From positions 43,053 through 107,052 of the forward strand of contig JAQYWR010000026.1 of NCBI GenBank assembly GCA_029379225.1: a stretch of DNA of 64,000 nucleotides, read 5' to 3'. Within the stretch, counting starts at the first letter, position 1, and the number at the start of each line of letters is the position of its first letter. A program made the position numbers and the translations under genes. Origin of the DNA: Nostoc sp. S4 (GTDB lineage Bacteria > Cyanobacteriota > Cyanobacteriia > Cyanobacteriales > Nostocaceae). This document shows, piece by piece, positions 38,565-48,809 of the stretch. Below the pieces are notes generated by a model. The model was not told where the DNA came from. It did not search any database and saw only the letters and a list, made by a program, of their open reading frames with translations.

Positions 38565-39176
38565 CTACCGAATTTGCAGTTCATTTTCTAACTTGTCTAG
38601 GTCTGTTTTGAGTAAAATCGTCATTTGACCAGTAAAAGCTTTGCCGGTTTTGGGTTGGGCAATTTCCACCCAATAGACATAGCGCGAGCCTACTCGTAAT
38701 TCTCCTTTTAAAGCTTCTCGAATCGGAGTTTTGGCAAGACGCGCTGAGTTAATTGCCTTTTGGTTGGGATATTGATACACGACTTGGGCGCGATTATAGT
38801 CTTGATAAATCTCTAAACCATAAATCACTCGCAAAGAATCTTGCAGGCGCTCAAATGTCATACCGTTAATCGCATCGTACATAGCAATACGCTCACTACG
38901 AATTGTGCCACGGTCTTTGGAAAATTCCACCCTACCAGGAGGCAATACCGACGCTTGAAAAGTGAATCTTTGGGCGGCTGTATCAGTCTTTTGCACAAAC
39001 AATTGCTCTCCATTCCTGGGGCGGAGTGTGGGATGTGCTTTAATCCAAGTGCCTACTTCTTCTGTACTTTGTCCTGGTAAAGCATTAACTTTGGGATCAA
39101 AAAGCGTTCCCACACACAGCCAAGGCACTAGAGAAAAAGGCAAAATTAAAAAGTTGAGCAGAGATTTCTTGAGCAT
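38565..39176 (-). CDS. conserved secreted hypothetical protein (203 aa)
   Basis: The N-terminus MLKKSLLNFLILPFSLVPWLC is a signal peptide or lipoprotein-like leader; cleavage is probably near VNALPG (residues 31-34). The mature part has EEVGTWIKAHPTLRPRNGEQLFVQ, an FTFQASVLPPG strand, GMTFERLQDSLRVIYGLEIYQDY and a terminal TGQMTILLKTDLDKLENEL. This looks like a periplasmic conserved cyanobacterial family of unknown function. No lipobox with a correctly placed cysteine is certain (C21 is preceded by PWL). Confidence 0.65.
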   Translation of the reverse strand: MLKKSLLNFLILPFSLVPWLCVGTLFDPKVNALPGQSTEEVGTWIKAHPTLRPRNGEQLFVQKTDTAAQRFTFQASVLPPGRVEFSKDRGTIRSERIAMYDAINGMTFERLQDSLRVIYGLEIYQDYNRAQVVYQYPNQKAINSARLAKTPIREALKGELRVGSRYVYWVEIAQPKTGKAFTGQMTILLKTDLDKLENELQIR

Positions 39177-39407
39177 TTTCTTATTCAGGACTTATATGGA
39201 AATTTTTCTATTAGGGACTAAACATAGTTTTCCCGTTTTTGGGCAAGATTATTTCATTTGTACAAACCAGTAGAGAGATATTCTTTAGATAAATAAAAAA
39301 TAGATATTTTGCTTGTTGAATGCTGTAACGAATACGGTGGGCTACGCCTACGCTATGATAAAAATAAATTGTATCTGAGTCCAAATTACAAATGCACAGA
39401 TGAATTT

Positions 39408-39439
39408 AATGCGAGGTGTCTAGAATCGCACCTCGCATT
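39408..39439 (-). terminator. terminator hairpin of RTX gene 1
   Basis: Perfect 11-bp stem AATGCGAGGTG (39408-39418) / CACCTCGCATT (39429-39439) with a 10-nt loop, 50 nt past the stop. The same hairpin with one G-U pair follows RTX gene 2 at 44391-44422, showing that the 3' flank was duplicated with the gene. Confidence 0.7.
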
Positions 39440-39489
39440 CTTAAGGTTTATTATTTTGCTTGTTGCCAGTGATGAAACCCTAATTACCT

Positions 39490-42400
39490 TTAAACAATCG
39501 CAAAATTGTTGTTGGTTAATGACAAGCCAGCAGTAAGTTGTGCAAATTGTACTTGAGTAAACGCACTCGCACTACCATCAGAGTCAAAGAATAATGCACC
39601 TGTAGTCGAGTTATAAATAAATCGCTGCTCGCTAGTAGTTGCAGATGTTCCAATGGTAAACTGACTTGCCTGAAGTGAGCCTGTTGATAAGCCGCCACCA
39701 AAACCAGGAGCATATACCTGGATTAGTTCATTAGTAGCGTTGAAGTCATAAATAGTGTCAACACCCCCATTGTAATTATAGAAACCAAAGGTATCAGTTC
39801 CATCTCCTCCAATTAGGCTGTCATTACCGTTTGCACCTTGGAGGATATCATTGCCATTGCTCCCAACAATATTGTCATCATAGTCCGTACCTGAAATATT
39901 TAATTGTTCGATATTGTTGTAGTTAAGTCGAGATGTGCCTACCGTAATTGATCCAGTGTTAGTAGTAGCATTGAATGTCGAAGTGATTTTCCCAGTAGCA
40001 TAGTTGTAAATAATCAACAACGAATCGTCACCATTACCCCCATCTACTGTTTGAGTAACTAAATCAGACAGGTCAGTATCTAAAGAGTTAACGATCAGAT
40101 TGAAGGAATCATTGCCATCACCCCCAGAGAGCAGATTATCGCCTGCTGAACTGCCAAAGCTGAAGTTATCATCACCAGCGCCTCCTTCTAGGGTGTTACT
40201 ACCAGACGGGCGAGAGTCAGAGTAGTCGTAAGAAGAGTTGTAATAGTAGTTGCCAGAAATGTCAAGAAAATCATTGCCATCACCCCCAATAAGCAGGTTA
40301 TCGCCTTTTGAACCTCTAGCACTCAAGGTGTCATTACCAGCACCTCCGTTGAGGGTGTTATTGCCTAATGAGCGGTAGTCGGAGGAGTTATCGTAGTTCT
40401 GTAAGCTGCCAGAAATGTCAAGAGAATCATTGCCATCGCCACCAATAAGCAGGTTATCACCTTTTGAACCGCTAGCACTCAAGCTATCGTCACCTGCACC
40501 TCCTTCTAAGGTGTTATTGCCTAAAGCGCGAGAGTCGGAGGAGGAGAACTCATCGCTGTAATAACTACCAGAAATGTCAAGAGAATCATTGCCATCGCCA
40601 CCAATAAGCAGGTTATCGCTTGTTGAACCGCTAGCATTCAAGCTATCGTCACCTGTACCTCCATTGAGGATATTATTGCCTGTTGAATTGTTAGCATTCA
40701 AGCGATCGTTACCAGTTCCACCGTCAAGATTATTATTTCCTACACCGCCAATCAGAGTATCATTTCCCGCATCGCCGATGAGAGTATCATTTCCCGCATT
40801 ACCTCTCAAAAGATCGTTACCACTTAAGCCGTTAATGATATCGTTACCCCCCTGACCATTAATAACATCATTGGAGTAGTCAAAACCCGTAATGTTGTTG
40901 TCTAAGTCATTGAGGAAGGTAACAGTGTTCCTCTTCAACAGGCTAGTTTGAGTAGAATTAGCATCAAACACATCAAAACTATCAGTGATGCTGGTTTGTC
41001 CATCAAACAAGATATTGCCAATAGCTGGTCGTGAAGAAGTTGCTGGCAGATTATCCAGGTTTTCTAATTTGAAATTTTGGAGAATGACTTTGGTATTAGG
41101 AACATCTTCAAAGGTGATTTCTAAGTTGTTACCATTTTGAGTTAATTGCAGATTTTGAGCAGTAAAGACACTACCTATAAATTGTAATGTGTCTAAGGAA
41201 GCAATCACGGCTGCTGAGGGATTTGAGCCTTTACCAACGCCACCGAAATCCGTGATTATATCAGTGCCATCGCTATCGTAGTCGTAAACAAATTTATCAT
41301 TGCCGACGCCACCAATTAGGGTGTTGTTACCATTCCCACCTGTCAGGATATCATTACCTGCACCGCCAATAATCGTATCATTACCACTATAGCCAAAGAT
41401 GGTATCATTGCCATCGTTCCCTACAATGTTATCATCGTAATATGTACCTAAGATATTTAATCGTTCGATATTCTTGTAACTAACCCGATTACTGCCTGCC
41501 GTAATTACTCCCTTGTTTGTAGTGACATTAAATGTTGTTGTAATACCCACTGTATTGCTGCCGTAATCGACTCTCAATACATCGTCACCCTTACCCCCAT
41601 TGATGGTATCATTGCCACCATAGCCCGTGGAGAGCGTATCGTTGCCATCGTTCCCCACAATGTTGTCATCGTAGCCTGTACCTGAGATATCTAATTGTTC
41701 GATATTTTTGTAACTAACCCGATTACTGCCCGCCTTAATTACTCCCTTATTTGTAGTGGCATTGAATATTGTTGTGAGTCCTGCGGTAGCATTGCTGTAA
41801 TCGACTCTCAACAAATCGTCACCCTTACCCCCATCAATGGTATCATTGCCACCAGTGCCCACGGAGAGCGTATCGTTGCCACCAGTGCCCACAATGTTGT
41901 CATCGTAGGCTGTATCTAAGATATCTAATCGTTCGATATTCTTGTAACTAACCTGATTACCACCCGCCGTAATTTCTCCTTTGTTTGTGGTGGCATTGAA
42001 TGTTGTTGCGATCCCTTCTGAAACATAGCTGTAATCAAATGACAACAAATCGTCACCCTTACCTCCATCTACCGTTTGGGATAAAGTGTTTACATACAAT
42101 AAATCATTGCCATCACCACCAGAGAGTAGGTTATTGCCTGTTGAATCTCTAGCATCTAATGTATCATTACCAGCACCACCGTTGAGGGTGTTATTACCTG
42201 TGGATAGATAAAAATAATCTCCACCATAGTTGAAGACGTAGCCAGAGGTGGAGAGATAATCATTGCCATCGCCACCAGAGAGTAGGTTATCGCCTGTTGA
42301 ATACTCAGCAAGCAATATATCGTTACCAGCACCACCGTTGAGGGTGTTATTACCTGAGGGGCTAAACTCCCTGTCGTACGATCTAAAACCAGTACTGCCA

Positions 42401-43413
42401 GAGACCGAGAGAAAATCGTTGCCGTCGTCCCCAGAAAGTAACTCATTGCCTTCTGGAGAGGCAGCATACAATCGATCGTCACCAGCGCCACCGTTGAGGG
42501 TATTATCGCCTGAGGAGTCAATAGAGTCGTATCCGCCGTTAATAGGAAGCTCACTCACATCAAGAATATCATTACCATCGCCCCCAAAGAGTAAGTTATT
42601 GCCTTGTGAACCCCGAGCATCCAATATATCGTCACCAGCACCACCGTTGAGGGTATTCTTGCCTGTTGAAGAGTCAACATTCAAAGTATCGTTACCAATA
42701 CCACCAACAAGGGAGTTATTCCCAGTATCATCAACGAGGGTATCATTCCCTACACCACCAATGAGAGTATCATTGCCTGCACCACCCCGCAGCAAGTCGT
42801 CACCACTTAAACCGTCGATTTTGTCATTACCTCCCTGACCATTCACCACATCATTTGAGTTGTCTAAACCCGTAATCTTGTTATCTAGGTCATTGAGGAA
42901 AGTGACAGTGTTTTTGATGCGGATGCTGGTATCAGTAGAGTTAGCATCTAGGACATTAAAGCTATCGGTGATGCTAGTTTCCCCATCAAACAGGATATTG
43001 CCTATAGCTGGTCTTGTACCAGAAGCTTTCAGGTTATCTAAGTTTTCTAATTTGAAGTTTTGCAGGATGACCTTTGTATCAGCTATCCCTTCAAAGGTGA
43101 TTTCCAGATTGTTGCCGTTCTGAGTGAGCAGCATATTTCTGGCACTCGAGCCTTCAAATTTGATGGTATCCACTTCGGCAATGACTGCTGGTGTTGGATT
43201 TGTTCCTTTACCTACACCACCGAAATCGGTAATAGTAACAATGTTGCCATAGTTGAAATCGTAAATAAATGTATCCTTGCCGCCCCCACCTGTTAAGGTG
43301 TCGTTGCCATAAGAGGCTGTGATGGTATCATTCCCAGCTTTACCATTAATTGTATCCGCACTCTCAGTACCCAGTAGAGTATCGTTACCCTTAGTGCCAA
43401 TGATATTTGCCAT
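39490..43413 (-). CDS. RTX-type calcium-binding repeat protein 1 (1307 aa)
   Basis: The protein is built almost wholly of nonapeptide-like GGxGxDxLx units (for example LRGGAGNDTLIGGVGNDTL), which bind calcium and fold as beta-rolls outside the cell. It begins MANIIGTKGNDTLLGTESAD with no signal peptide, and ends with a conserved FIYNSTTGALFFDSDGSA segment and LSLTNNNFAIV, consistent with type I secretion through a C-terminal signal. A non-RTX block (FGGVGKGTNPTPAVIAEVDT to NTVTFLNDLDNKITGLD) occurs twice, near residues 60-180 and 718-840. Units of 78 residues (234 bp) occur near 41466-41934. Its neighbour at 44468 is a paralogue. The role may be in the sheath or adhesion; not shown. Confidence 0.9.
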   Translation of the reverse strand: MANIIGTKGNDTLLGTESADTINGKAGNDTITASYGNDTLTGGGGKDTFIYDFNYGNIVTITDFGGVGKGTNPTPAVIAEVDTIKFEGSSARNMLLTQNGNNLEITFEGIADTKVILQNFKLENLDNLKASGTRPAIGNILFDGETSITDSFNVLDANSTDTSIRIKNTVTFLNDLDNKITGLDNSNDVVNGQGGNDKIDGLSGDDLLRGGAGNDTLIGGVGNDTLVDDTGNNSLVGGIGNDTLNVDSSTGKNTLNGGAGDDILDARGSQGNNLLFGGDGNDILDVSELPINGGYDSIDSSGDNTLNGGAGDDRLYAASPEGNELLSGDDGNDFLSVSGSTGFRSYDREFSPSGNNTLNGGAGNDILLAEYSTGDNLLSGGDGNDYLSTSGYVFNYGGDYFYLSTGNNTLNGGAGNDTLDARDSTGNNLLSGGDGNDLLYVNTLSQTVDGGKGDDLLSFDYSYVSEGIATTFNATTNKGEITAGGNQVSYKNIERLDILDTAYDDNIVGTGGNDTLSVGTGGNDTIDGGKGDDLLRVDYSNATAGLTTIFNATTNKGVIKAGSNRVSYKNIEQLDISGTGYDDNIVGNDGNDTLSTGYGGNDTINGGKGDDVLRVDYGSNTVGITTTFNVTTNKGVITAGSNRVSYKNIERLNILGTYYDDNIVGNDGNDTIFGYSGNDTIIGGAGNDILTGGNGNNTLIGGVGNDKFVYDYDSDGTDIITDFGGVGKGSNPSAAVIASLDTLQFIGSVFTAQNLQLTQNGNNLEITFEDVPNTKVILQNFKLENLDNLPATSSRPAIGNILFDGQTSITDSFDVFDANSTQTSLLKRNTVTFLNDLDNNITGFDYSNDVINGQGGNDIINGLSGNDLLRGNAGNDTLIGDAGNDTLIGGVGNNNLDGGTGNDRLNANNSTGNNILNGGTGDDSLNASGSTSDNLLIGGDGNDSLDISGSYYSDEFSSSDSRALGNNTLEGGAGDDSLSASGSKGDNLLIGGDGNDSLDISGSLQNYDNSSDYRSLGNNTLNGGAGNDTLSARGSKGDNLLIGGDGNDFLDISGNYYYNSSYDYSDSRPSGSNTLEGGAGDDNFSFGSSAGDNLLSGGDGNDSFNLIVNSLDTDLSDLVTQTVDGGNGDDSLLIIYNYATGKITSTFNATTNTGSITVGTSRLNYNNIEQLNISGTDYDDNIVGSNGNDILQGANGNDSLIGGDGTDTFGFYNYNGGVDTIYDFNATNELIQVYAPGFGGGLSTGSLQASQFTIGTSATTSEQRFIYNSTTGALFFDSDGSASAFTQVQFAQLTAGLSLTNNNFAIV

Positions 43414-44390
43414 TACTTTTTCCTACCTGAATCAATGTTTGGAAATAACTTTGAGTTTTTCACTTTTAGCGATTGAGGGCACAAAAATTCACCAAAAGTT
43501 GATGCTTTCGACATATTTGAATCCTCAAAGATGAGGATTGCGAATTTTTGATGACGATTCTGCTTTTGATTTGCCTGGAAGTAGTATTTATCTAACTTTT
43601 GAGGACTATCTACGTCTTAAGCACTGTACAAAATTCTTAGGGTGTGGATTCATAAAAATAAATCATTTCAGGCTGATTTTAAGCATTATCCTTCAGTAGC
43701 GTTGGTAAGCATTTAGCAAAGACATCCCTAAAAAAGGGTTGAAAAACCAAGCTGAAATCCCCCAAACCCACAGTTGATAATTTGGTTGATTCAATGCGTA
43801 AGTCGTACTAGCTTGAAAATAGGGAACACTTGATGGGGCTATTAGGAGAAGGAATCTTTATGCCTTCGTTGTGAGCGATCGCCTTTGGGTATTTGGCTTC
43901 AAAATAGGAAACATCTAAGATAACATCATACTAATTCAATACGAAATATTTACTTACATGTCTAGATTTAGACAAATATCTTTGCATATTCTTTATACTT
44001 TTTGCCGATCTATATATAACTACTTAACTTTATGTATGCTTTATATTTTTAAAGTCAAAGTATTTGCATAAAGCATTACGCAGATATCCTCTGGATAGAT
44101 AATAAAAGAGATATTTTGGTTGTTGAATGCGGCGATGCCTACGGCGGCCTAGGCCTACGTTTTGATGAAAATACAGCAGATTGCAACTAAGTGAGGTACA
44201 AGATCCAGGACTGATTTATCACAGATAAAGAGTTTCTACTTCCTGCCCCCTGCCCCCAGCAAGAACTGCCTCCTGCCTCCTGCCTCAAAACCCGTAACTT
44301 TGTACTTGATGCGAATGAAAAGTGCTGTAAATTGTATCCAAGTCCAAATCGCTATCGTTTGCCATTGATTACAAACGCACAGATGAATGG
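43414..44390. other. intergenic region between the RTX paralogues
   Basis: The part next to RTX gene 1 (43414-43830) resembles the region upstream of RTX gene 2 (47573-47960): both contain GAGGGCACAAA, a TTGATGCTTT/TTGACGCTTT stretch and TACTAGCTTGAAAA. The part next to RTX gene 2 resembles the sequence downstream of RTX gene 1. No ORF is supported. Confidence 0.6.
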
Positions 44391-44422
44391 AATGCGAAGT
44401 GTCTAGAATCGCACCTCGCATT
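44391..44422 (-). terminator. terminator hairpin of RTX gene 2
   Basis: AATGCGAAGTG (44391-44401) / CACCTCGCATT (44412-44422) with the same 10-nt loop as the RTX gene 1 hairpin; one G-U pair. Confidence 0.65.
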
Positions 44423-44467
44423 CTCAAGATTTATTATTTTGCTTGCCGCACAGTAATCGAAACTTAA

Positions 44468-47400
44468 TTATGCTTCAACAACCACAAAATTGTTATTGGT
44501 TAATGACAACCCAGCAGTAAGTTGTGCAAATTGTACCTGAGTAAACTCACCTGCACTACCATCAGAGTCAAAGAACAATGCACCTGTAGTCGAGTTATAA
44601 ATAAATCTTTGAGCGCCAGTTGTTGCAGATGTACCGATTGTAAATTGACTAGCTTTTAGTACACCTAGTGATAAGTCGTCGCCAAAATTATAAAATGATA
44701 CTTGAATCACTTCATTAGTGGCATTGAAGTCAAAAATGCGATCGCTCCCTTGATTGAAACTATTGAAAACAAAAGTATCAGTGCCAGCTCCCCCATAAAG
44801 ACTATCATTACCACCACCTGTGAGGATATCATTACCATCATCCCCAAAAAGTAGGTTATTGCCTTCTGAAAGGAAAGCAGTCAAGCTATCGTTGCCAGTA
44901 CCGCCGTTGAGAGTGTTATTGCCGCTTGAAAAGTCAGCACTCAAGCTATCGTTGCCAGAACCGCCATTAAGGTTGTTATTGCCGCTTGAAAAATCAGCAC
45001 TCAAGCTATCATTACCTCCACCGCCAACGAGCGTATCATTGCCACCAGTACCCACAGAGAGCGTATCGTTGCCATTGTTCCCCACAATGTTGTCATTGTA
45101 GGCTGTACCTGAGATATTTAATCGTTCGATATTCTTGTAGCTAACTCGATACGTACCCGCCGTAATTGAGCCAGTGTTATTAGTGGCATTGAATGTCGAA
45201 GTGATTCCTCCACTAGCATTGCTGTAATCAGCAGACAGTACATCGTCACCCTTACCGCCATCTATGGTATCTTTGCCACCATTGCCCACAGAGAGGGTAT
45301 CGTTGCCATTGCTCCCCACAATATTGTCATTGTAAGCTGTACCTGAAATATTTAATCGTTCGATATTCTTGTAGCTAACTTGATACGTACCCGCCGTAAT
45401 TGAGCCAGTGTTATTAGTGGCATTGAATGTCGAAGTGATTCCTCCACTAGCATTGCTGTAATCAGCAGACAGTACATCGTCACCCTTACCGCCATCTATG
45501 GTATCTTTGCCACCATTGCCCACAGAGAGGGTATCGTTGCCATTGCTCCCCACAATATTGTCATTGTAAGCTGTACCTGAAATATTTAATCGTTCGATAT
45601 TCTTGTAGCTAACTTGATACGTACCCGCCGTAATTGAGCCAGTGTTATTAGTGGCATTGAATGTCGAAGTGATTCCGGCAGCAGCATTGCTGTAATTGAC
45701 GGACAACAAATCGTCACCCTTACCCCCATCTATCGTATCTTTGCCACCATTGCCTGTAGAGAGTGTATCATTACCGTTGCTACCCACAATGTTGTCATTG
45801 TAGGCTGTACCTAAGATATCTAATCGCTCGATATTCTTATAGTTAAGCCGATTTGTACCTGCTGTAATTGAGCCAGTGTTAGTAGTAGCATTGAAAGTGG
45901 AACTGATTCCGCTACCTTGGGTAAGAGCATAGCGTGAGGCGATCAGCAAATCGTCACCTGTTCCCCCATCTATCGTATCATTGCCACTAACGTTGATATC
46001 GAGTGTATCATTGCCACTGCTTCCTACAATCAAGTCATTGTTCTTGTTTGGATCTGAAAATAGTGTAATCACTAATCCTTCAATATTCTTATAGTTAATC
46101 AGATTCGTGTCTACCTTAATCGATCCAGTATTAGTAGCAGTATTGAAACTCGCAGTAATTGCTCCGTCAGGCTTGTTAAACTCAATGTTCAACAAATCTT
46201 TACCTGTCCCTCCATCTACTGTTTGAGTCGCTGAGGGAGAGGGCGAGGGATATAAGACAATAGAGAAGGAATCGTTGCCATTCCCTCCATTGAGGGTGTG
46301 ATTGCCAAATAGGGTACCGTTCTTACTATCGTTGTACTCAAAAGCAGAAAGAAAATCGTTGCCATCCCCTCCATTGAGGATGTTATTGTTTGTTGAATCG
46401 CTAGTATCCAAAGTATCGTCACCAACACCACCATTGAGAGTGTTACTGCCAAAAAAGATAGGGCTATAACTGTCTAGGGAGGTAGAGGCAGAAAGATAAT
46501 CATTACCATCATCGCCAGAGAGCAGATTGCCAAAATTTGAAGCGCTAACACTCAAGAAATCATTACCAGCGCCACCGTTGAGAGTGTTATTGCTGGATAG
46601 GTAAGCACTCAAAATATCGTTACCAGCATCACCGTTGAGAGTGTTATTGCCGTTTGAAAAGTCAGCGTTCAAGGTATCGTTACCAGCACCGCCAATTAAA
46701 GTGTTTCTACCTTTGGCTCGATAGGCATATATAAAATCATTGCCATCTCCACCTAAAGCTCTATTATTGCCAGCATTAGAGTAATCAAATATCAAGGTGT
46801 CATCAATTATTAAGGTGTCATCCCCTGTATCTCCACTGAGAATATTATTTCCAGAAGAAGAGTAAGCATCTGAAGAGTAAGCATCTAGGGTATCATTGCC
46901 CACACCACCAATGAGAGTATTGTTGCCCGTACCACCCCGCAGCAAGTCGTCACCACTCTTGCCATCGATTGTATCGTTACCCCCCTGACCATTTATCACA
47001 TCATTTGAGTTGTCTAAACCTGTAATGTTGTTGTCTAGGTCGTTGAGGAAGGTTACTGTGTTCTTGATGCCGATGGTCGTATCGGTAGAATTGGCATCTA
47101 GAACATTAAAACTATCGGTAATGCTAGTTTCTCCATAAAAAAGGATATTACCAATGGCTGGTCTAGTTCCAGAAGCTTTCAGGTTTTCCAGGTCTTCTAG
47201 TTTGAAGTTTTTCAGAGTGACTTGGGCATCCTCTGTATATCTAAAGGTGATTTCCAGATTATTACCATTCTGGGTCAGCAGCAGATCTTGGGCAGTGAAG
47301 AGAGAGCTGCCATTGAATTTGATAGTATCAACTTCGGCAATGACTGCTGGTGTTGGGCTTGTTCCTTTACCTATGCCACCGAAATCAGTGATGGTATCAA

Positions 47401-47572
47401 AGTCATTGAAAAAATAGTCGTAAACAAATATGTCCTTACCACCCCCACCAGTCAGGGTGTCATTGCCAGGCAAACCTGTGATGGTATCATTCCCGGCTTT
47501 ACCATTAATTGTATCTGCACTTTCAGTACCCTGTAGGGTGTCGTTACCGTTGGTTCCAATGATATTTGCCAT
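44468..47572 (-). CDS. RTX-type calcium-binding repeat protein 2 (1034 aa)
   Basis: A paralogue of RTX protein 1 with the same N-terminus (MANIIGTNGNDTLQGTESAD), the same non-RTX block (residues about 60-185, containing NTVTFLNDLDNNITGLD) and the same C-terminal FIYNSTTGALFFDSDGSA. The block occurs once here. Nonapeptide repeats fill the rest. Residues about 580-815 contain near-identical 78-residue units (DTIDGGKGDDVLSADYSNAS and YKNIERLNISGTAYNDNIVG). Like its partner it has no signal peptide and is probably exported by a type I system not present in this window. Gene order and flanks show a tandem duplication. Confidence 0.9.
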   Translation of the reverse strand: MANIIGTNGNDTLQGTESADTINGKAGNDTITGLPGNDTLTGGGGKDIFVYDYFFNDFDTITDFGGIGKGTSPTPAVIAEVDTIKFNGSSLFTAQDLLLTQNGNNLEITFRYTEDAQVTLKNFKLEDLENLKASGTRPAIGNILFYGETSITDSFNVLDANSTDTTIGIKNTVTFLNDLDNNITGLDNSNDVINGQGGNDTIDGKSGDDLLRGGTGNNTLIGGVGNDTLDAYSSDAYSSSGNNILSGDTGDDTLIIDDTLIFDYSNAGNNRALGGDGNDFIYAYRAKGRNTLIGGAGNDTLNADFSNGNNTLNGDAGNDILSAYLSSNNTLNGGAGNDFLSVSASNFGNLLSGDDGNDYLSASTSLDSYSPIFFGSNTLNGGVGDDTLDTSDSTNNNILNGGDGNDFLSAFEYNDSKNGTLFGNHTLNGGNGNDSFSIVLYPSPSPSATQTVDGGTGKDLLNIEFNKPDGAITASFNTATNTGSIKVDTNLINYKNIEGLVITLFSDPNKNNDLIVGSSGNDTLDINVSGNDTIDGGTGDDLLIASRYALTQGSGISSTFNATTNTGSITAGTNRLNYKNIERLDILGTAYNDNIVGSNGNDTLSTGNGGKDTIDGGKGDDLLSVNYSNAAAGITSTFNATNNTGSITAGTYQVSYKNIERLNISGTAYNDNIVGSNGNDTLSVGNGGKDTIDGGKGDDVLSADYSNASGGITSTFNATNNTGSITAGTYQVSYKNIERLNISGTAYNDNIVGSNGNDTLSVGNGGKDTIDGGKGDDVLSADYSNASGGITSTFNATNNTGSITAGTYRVSYKNIERLNISGTAYNDNIVGNNGNDTLSVGTGGNDTLVGGGGNDSLSADFSSGNNNLNGGSGNDSLSADFSSGNNTLNGGTGNDSLTAFLSEGNNLLFGDDGNDILTGGGNDSLYGGAGTDTFVFNSFNQGSDRIFDFNATNEVIQVSFYNFGDDLSLGVLKASQFTIGTSATTGAQRFIYNSTTGALFFDSDGSAGEFTQVQFAQLTAGLSLTNNNFVVVEA
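45127..45828. repeat. three 234-bp tandem repeat units inside RTX gene 2
   Basis: The string CGATATTCTTGTAGCTAAC begins at 45127, 45361 and 45595, and a variant at 45829: an exact 234-bp period. The first two units are nearly identical in DNA, which implies recent duplication or gene conversion. The same 234-bp period occurs in RTX gene 1 (41466, 41700, 41934). Confidence 0.85.
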
Positions 47573-48534
47573 AACTTTTTCTTACCTGAATCGATTTTTT
47601 CACAGTTGCTCAGTTTTCTATTGTTAGTGCTGTTTGAGGGCACAAATAATTCACCGAAAGTTGACGCTTTTGGTATACTTTCGTGTCATACTTGAGGGTC
47701 ACTAATTTTTATGAAGATTCTGCATTTGTTAATTGGCTTGCAAATATTCCTGCTCAAAGTATCTTGAACTCTCTAAGTCTTAAGCATTTTACAAATTTTT
47801 AACAGAGTACAAAATTGGTCATTATCAGGCTTTTATAAATGCTCAAAAAGCATCAAAAAATTAAGCTTGAATGCCTGATATTCACACTTTATATTTGTTT
47901 GTTGTCAATGCGTAAGTCTTACTAGCTTGAAAAAAGGAAAACAAATACAGTTCAATTAAAAATTCACAACCAAAGCTGGAGACGTTTGCGTTGCTCTCGT
48001 CAAAATTGAGAATTAAAATAGCCTCTCTCTGTGCCTAGCTACTAGACCTAGATGCTATACTTCGCGCTTGTTGGAATTTGCTGTATTTATGTCTTTCTTC
48101 TGAGCGATCGCCTTTGGTGTCTAGCTGAAAAATAGGGAACAGGTTACAGGGAATAAAAAGACTATTTTTAGGAACATTGCAATCACCTGTCAATAGACTA
48201 ATATACAAAATATTTACTGAGGTATTTATCTTTACAAATATATAACTTTACATAATCTTCAAAAAGTTTCTTGGTACATTAAAATACTACTCTTTATGTA
48301 TTCTTCACATTTATCAAAAAGCCTTAAATTTATATTATGCCGATAACTTTTTAAATTAAGGCGTACAAATTATCAATAGTTATAAATTATACTTTATCCA
48401 ATCACTATAATTCCGTATTGCTTGACTTTTCCCAATACTTAAACACTGCCGAACATATTCATTGACTAATTCAACAATTTTAGATTTTGCGAAAACTTGA
48501 GCCATTCTTGAAAGCAGGTTTCCCAATTTGTACT
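47573..48534. other. upstream region of RTX gene 2, no gene seen
   Basis: The right part is AT-rich and unrecognised; 47573-47960 is the duplicated RTX upstream sequence. No protein-coding or RNA gene is supported. Confidence 0.45.
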
Positions 48535-48651
48535 TTACTTTTTACTAGTTAAAGGAATACGGATGGTAAACTCTGTCTCACGTCCTGGAATCGAATCAAC
48601 TTCAATACTTCCTGCACGTTTATCTACAACAATTTGATAAGCGATCGCCAT
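48535..48651 (-). pseudogene. histidine kinase C-terminal remnant
   Basis: A 38-codon minus-strand frame reads MAIAYQIVVDKRAGSIEVDS then IPGRETEFTIRIPLTSK and a stop. This is the last beta-strand region of a HATPase_c domain (the IVxKHGGxIxVxSxPGxGTxFxIxLP pattern), with no preceding N, G1 or F box. It is a fragment left from another kinase gene. It lies just downstream of the intact kinase at 48810-51665 but differs from that protein's own end, so it is not a simple frameshift of it. Confidence 0.6.
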
Positions 48652-48809
48652 TTGAACGGATAGTAATTTTTTTGTGTTTTAGTATAACTTTTAGTGTTAA
48701 TTTTTAACAATTGTTGATAAAATTTCAAAATCATCCTTGCTTTTCTCCACCTTCAAAATCGAAATAAAATTATAAAATCAAATGTCAAACAAAGATGATT
48801 TATTATCTT

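Noticed and set aside
40574..42838. Long plus-strand ORFs with Pro/Leu/Ser repeats opposite the RTX gene
   Set aside because: They are antisense shadows of the repetitive RTX coding sequence (PPLRVLLP patterns mirror GGAGNDTL codons).
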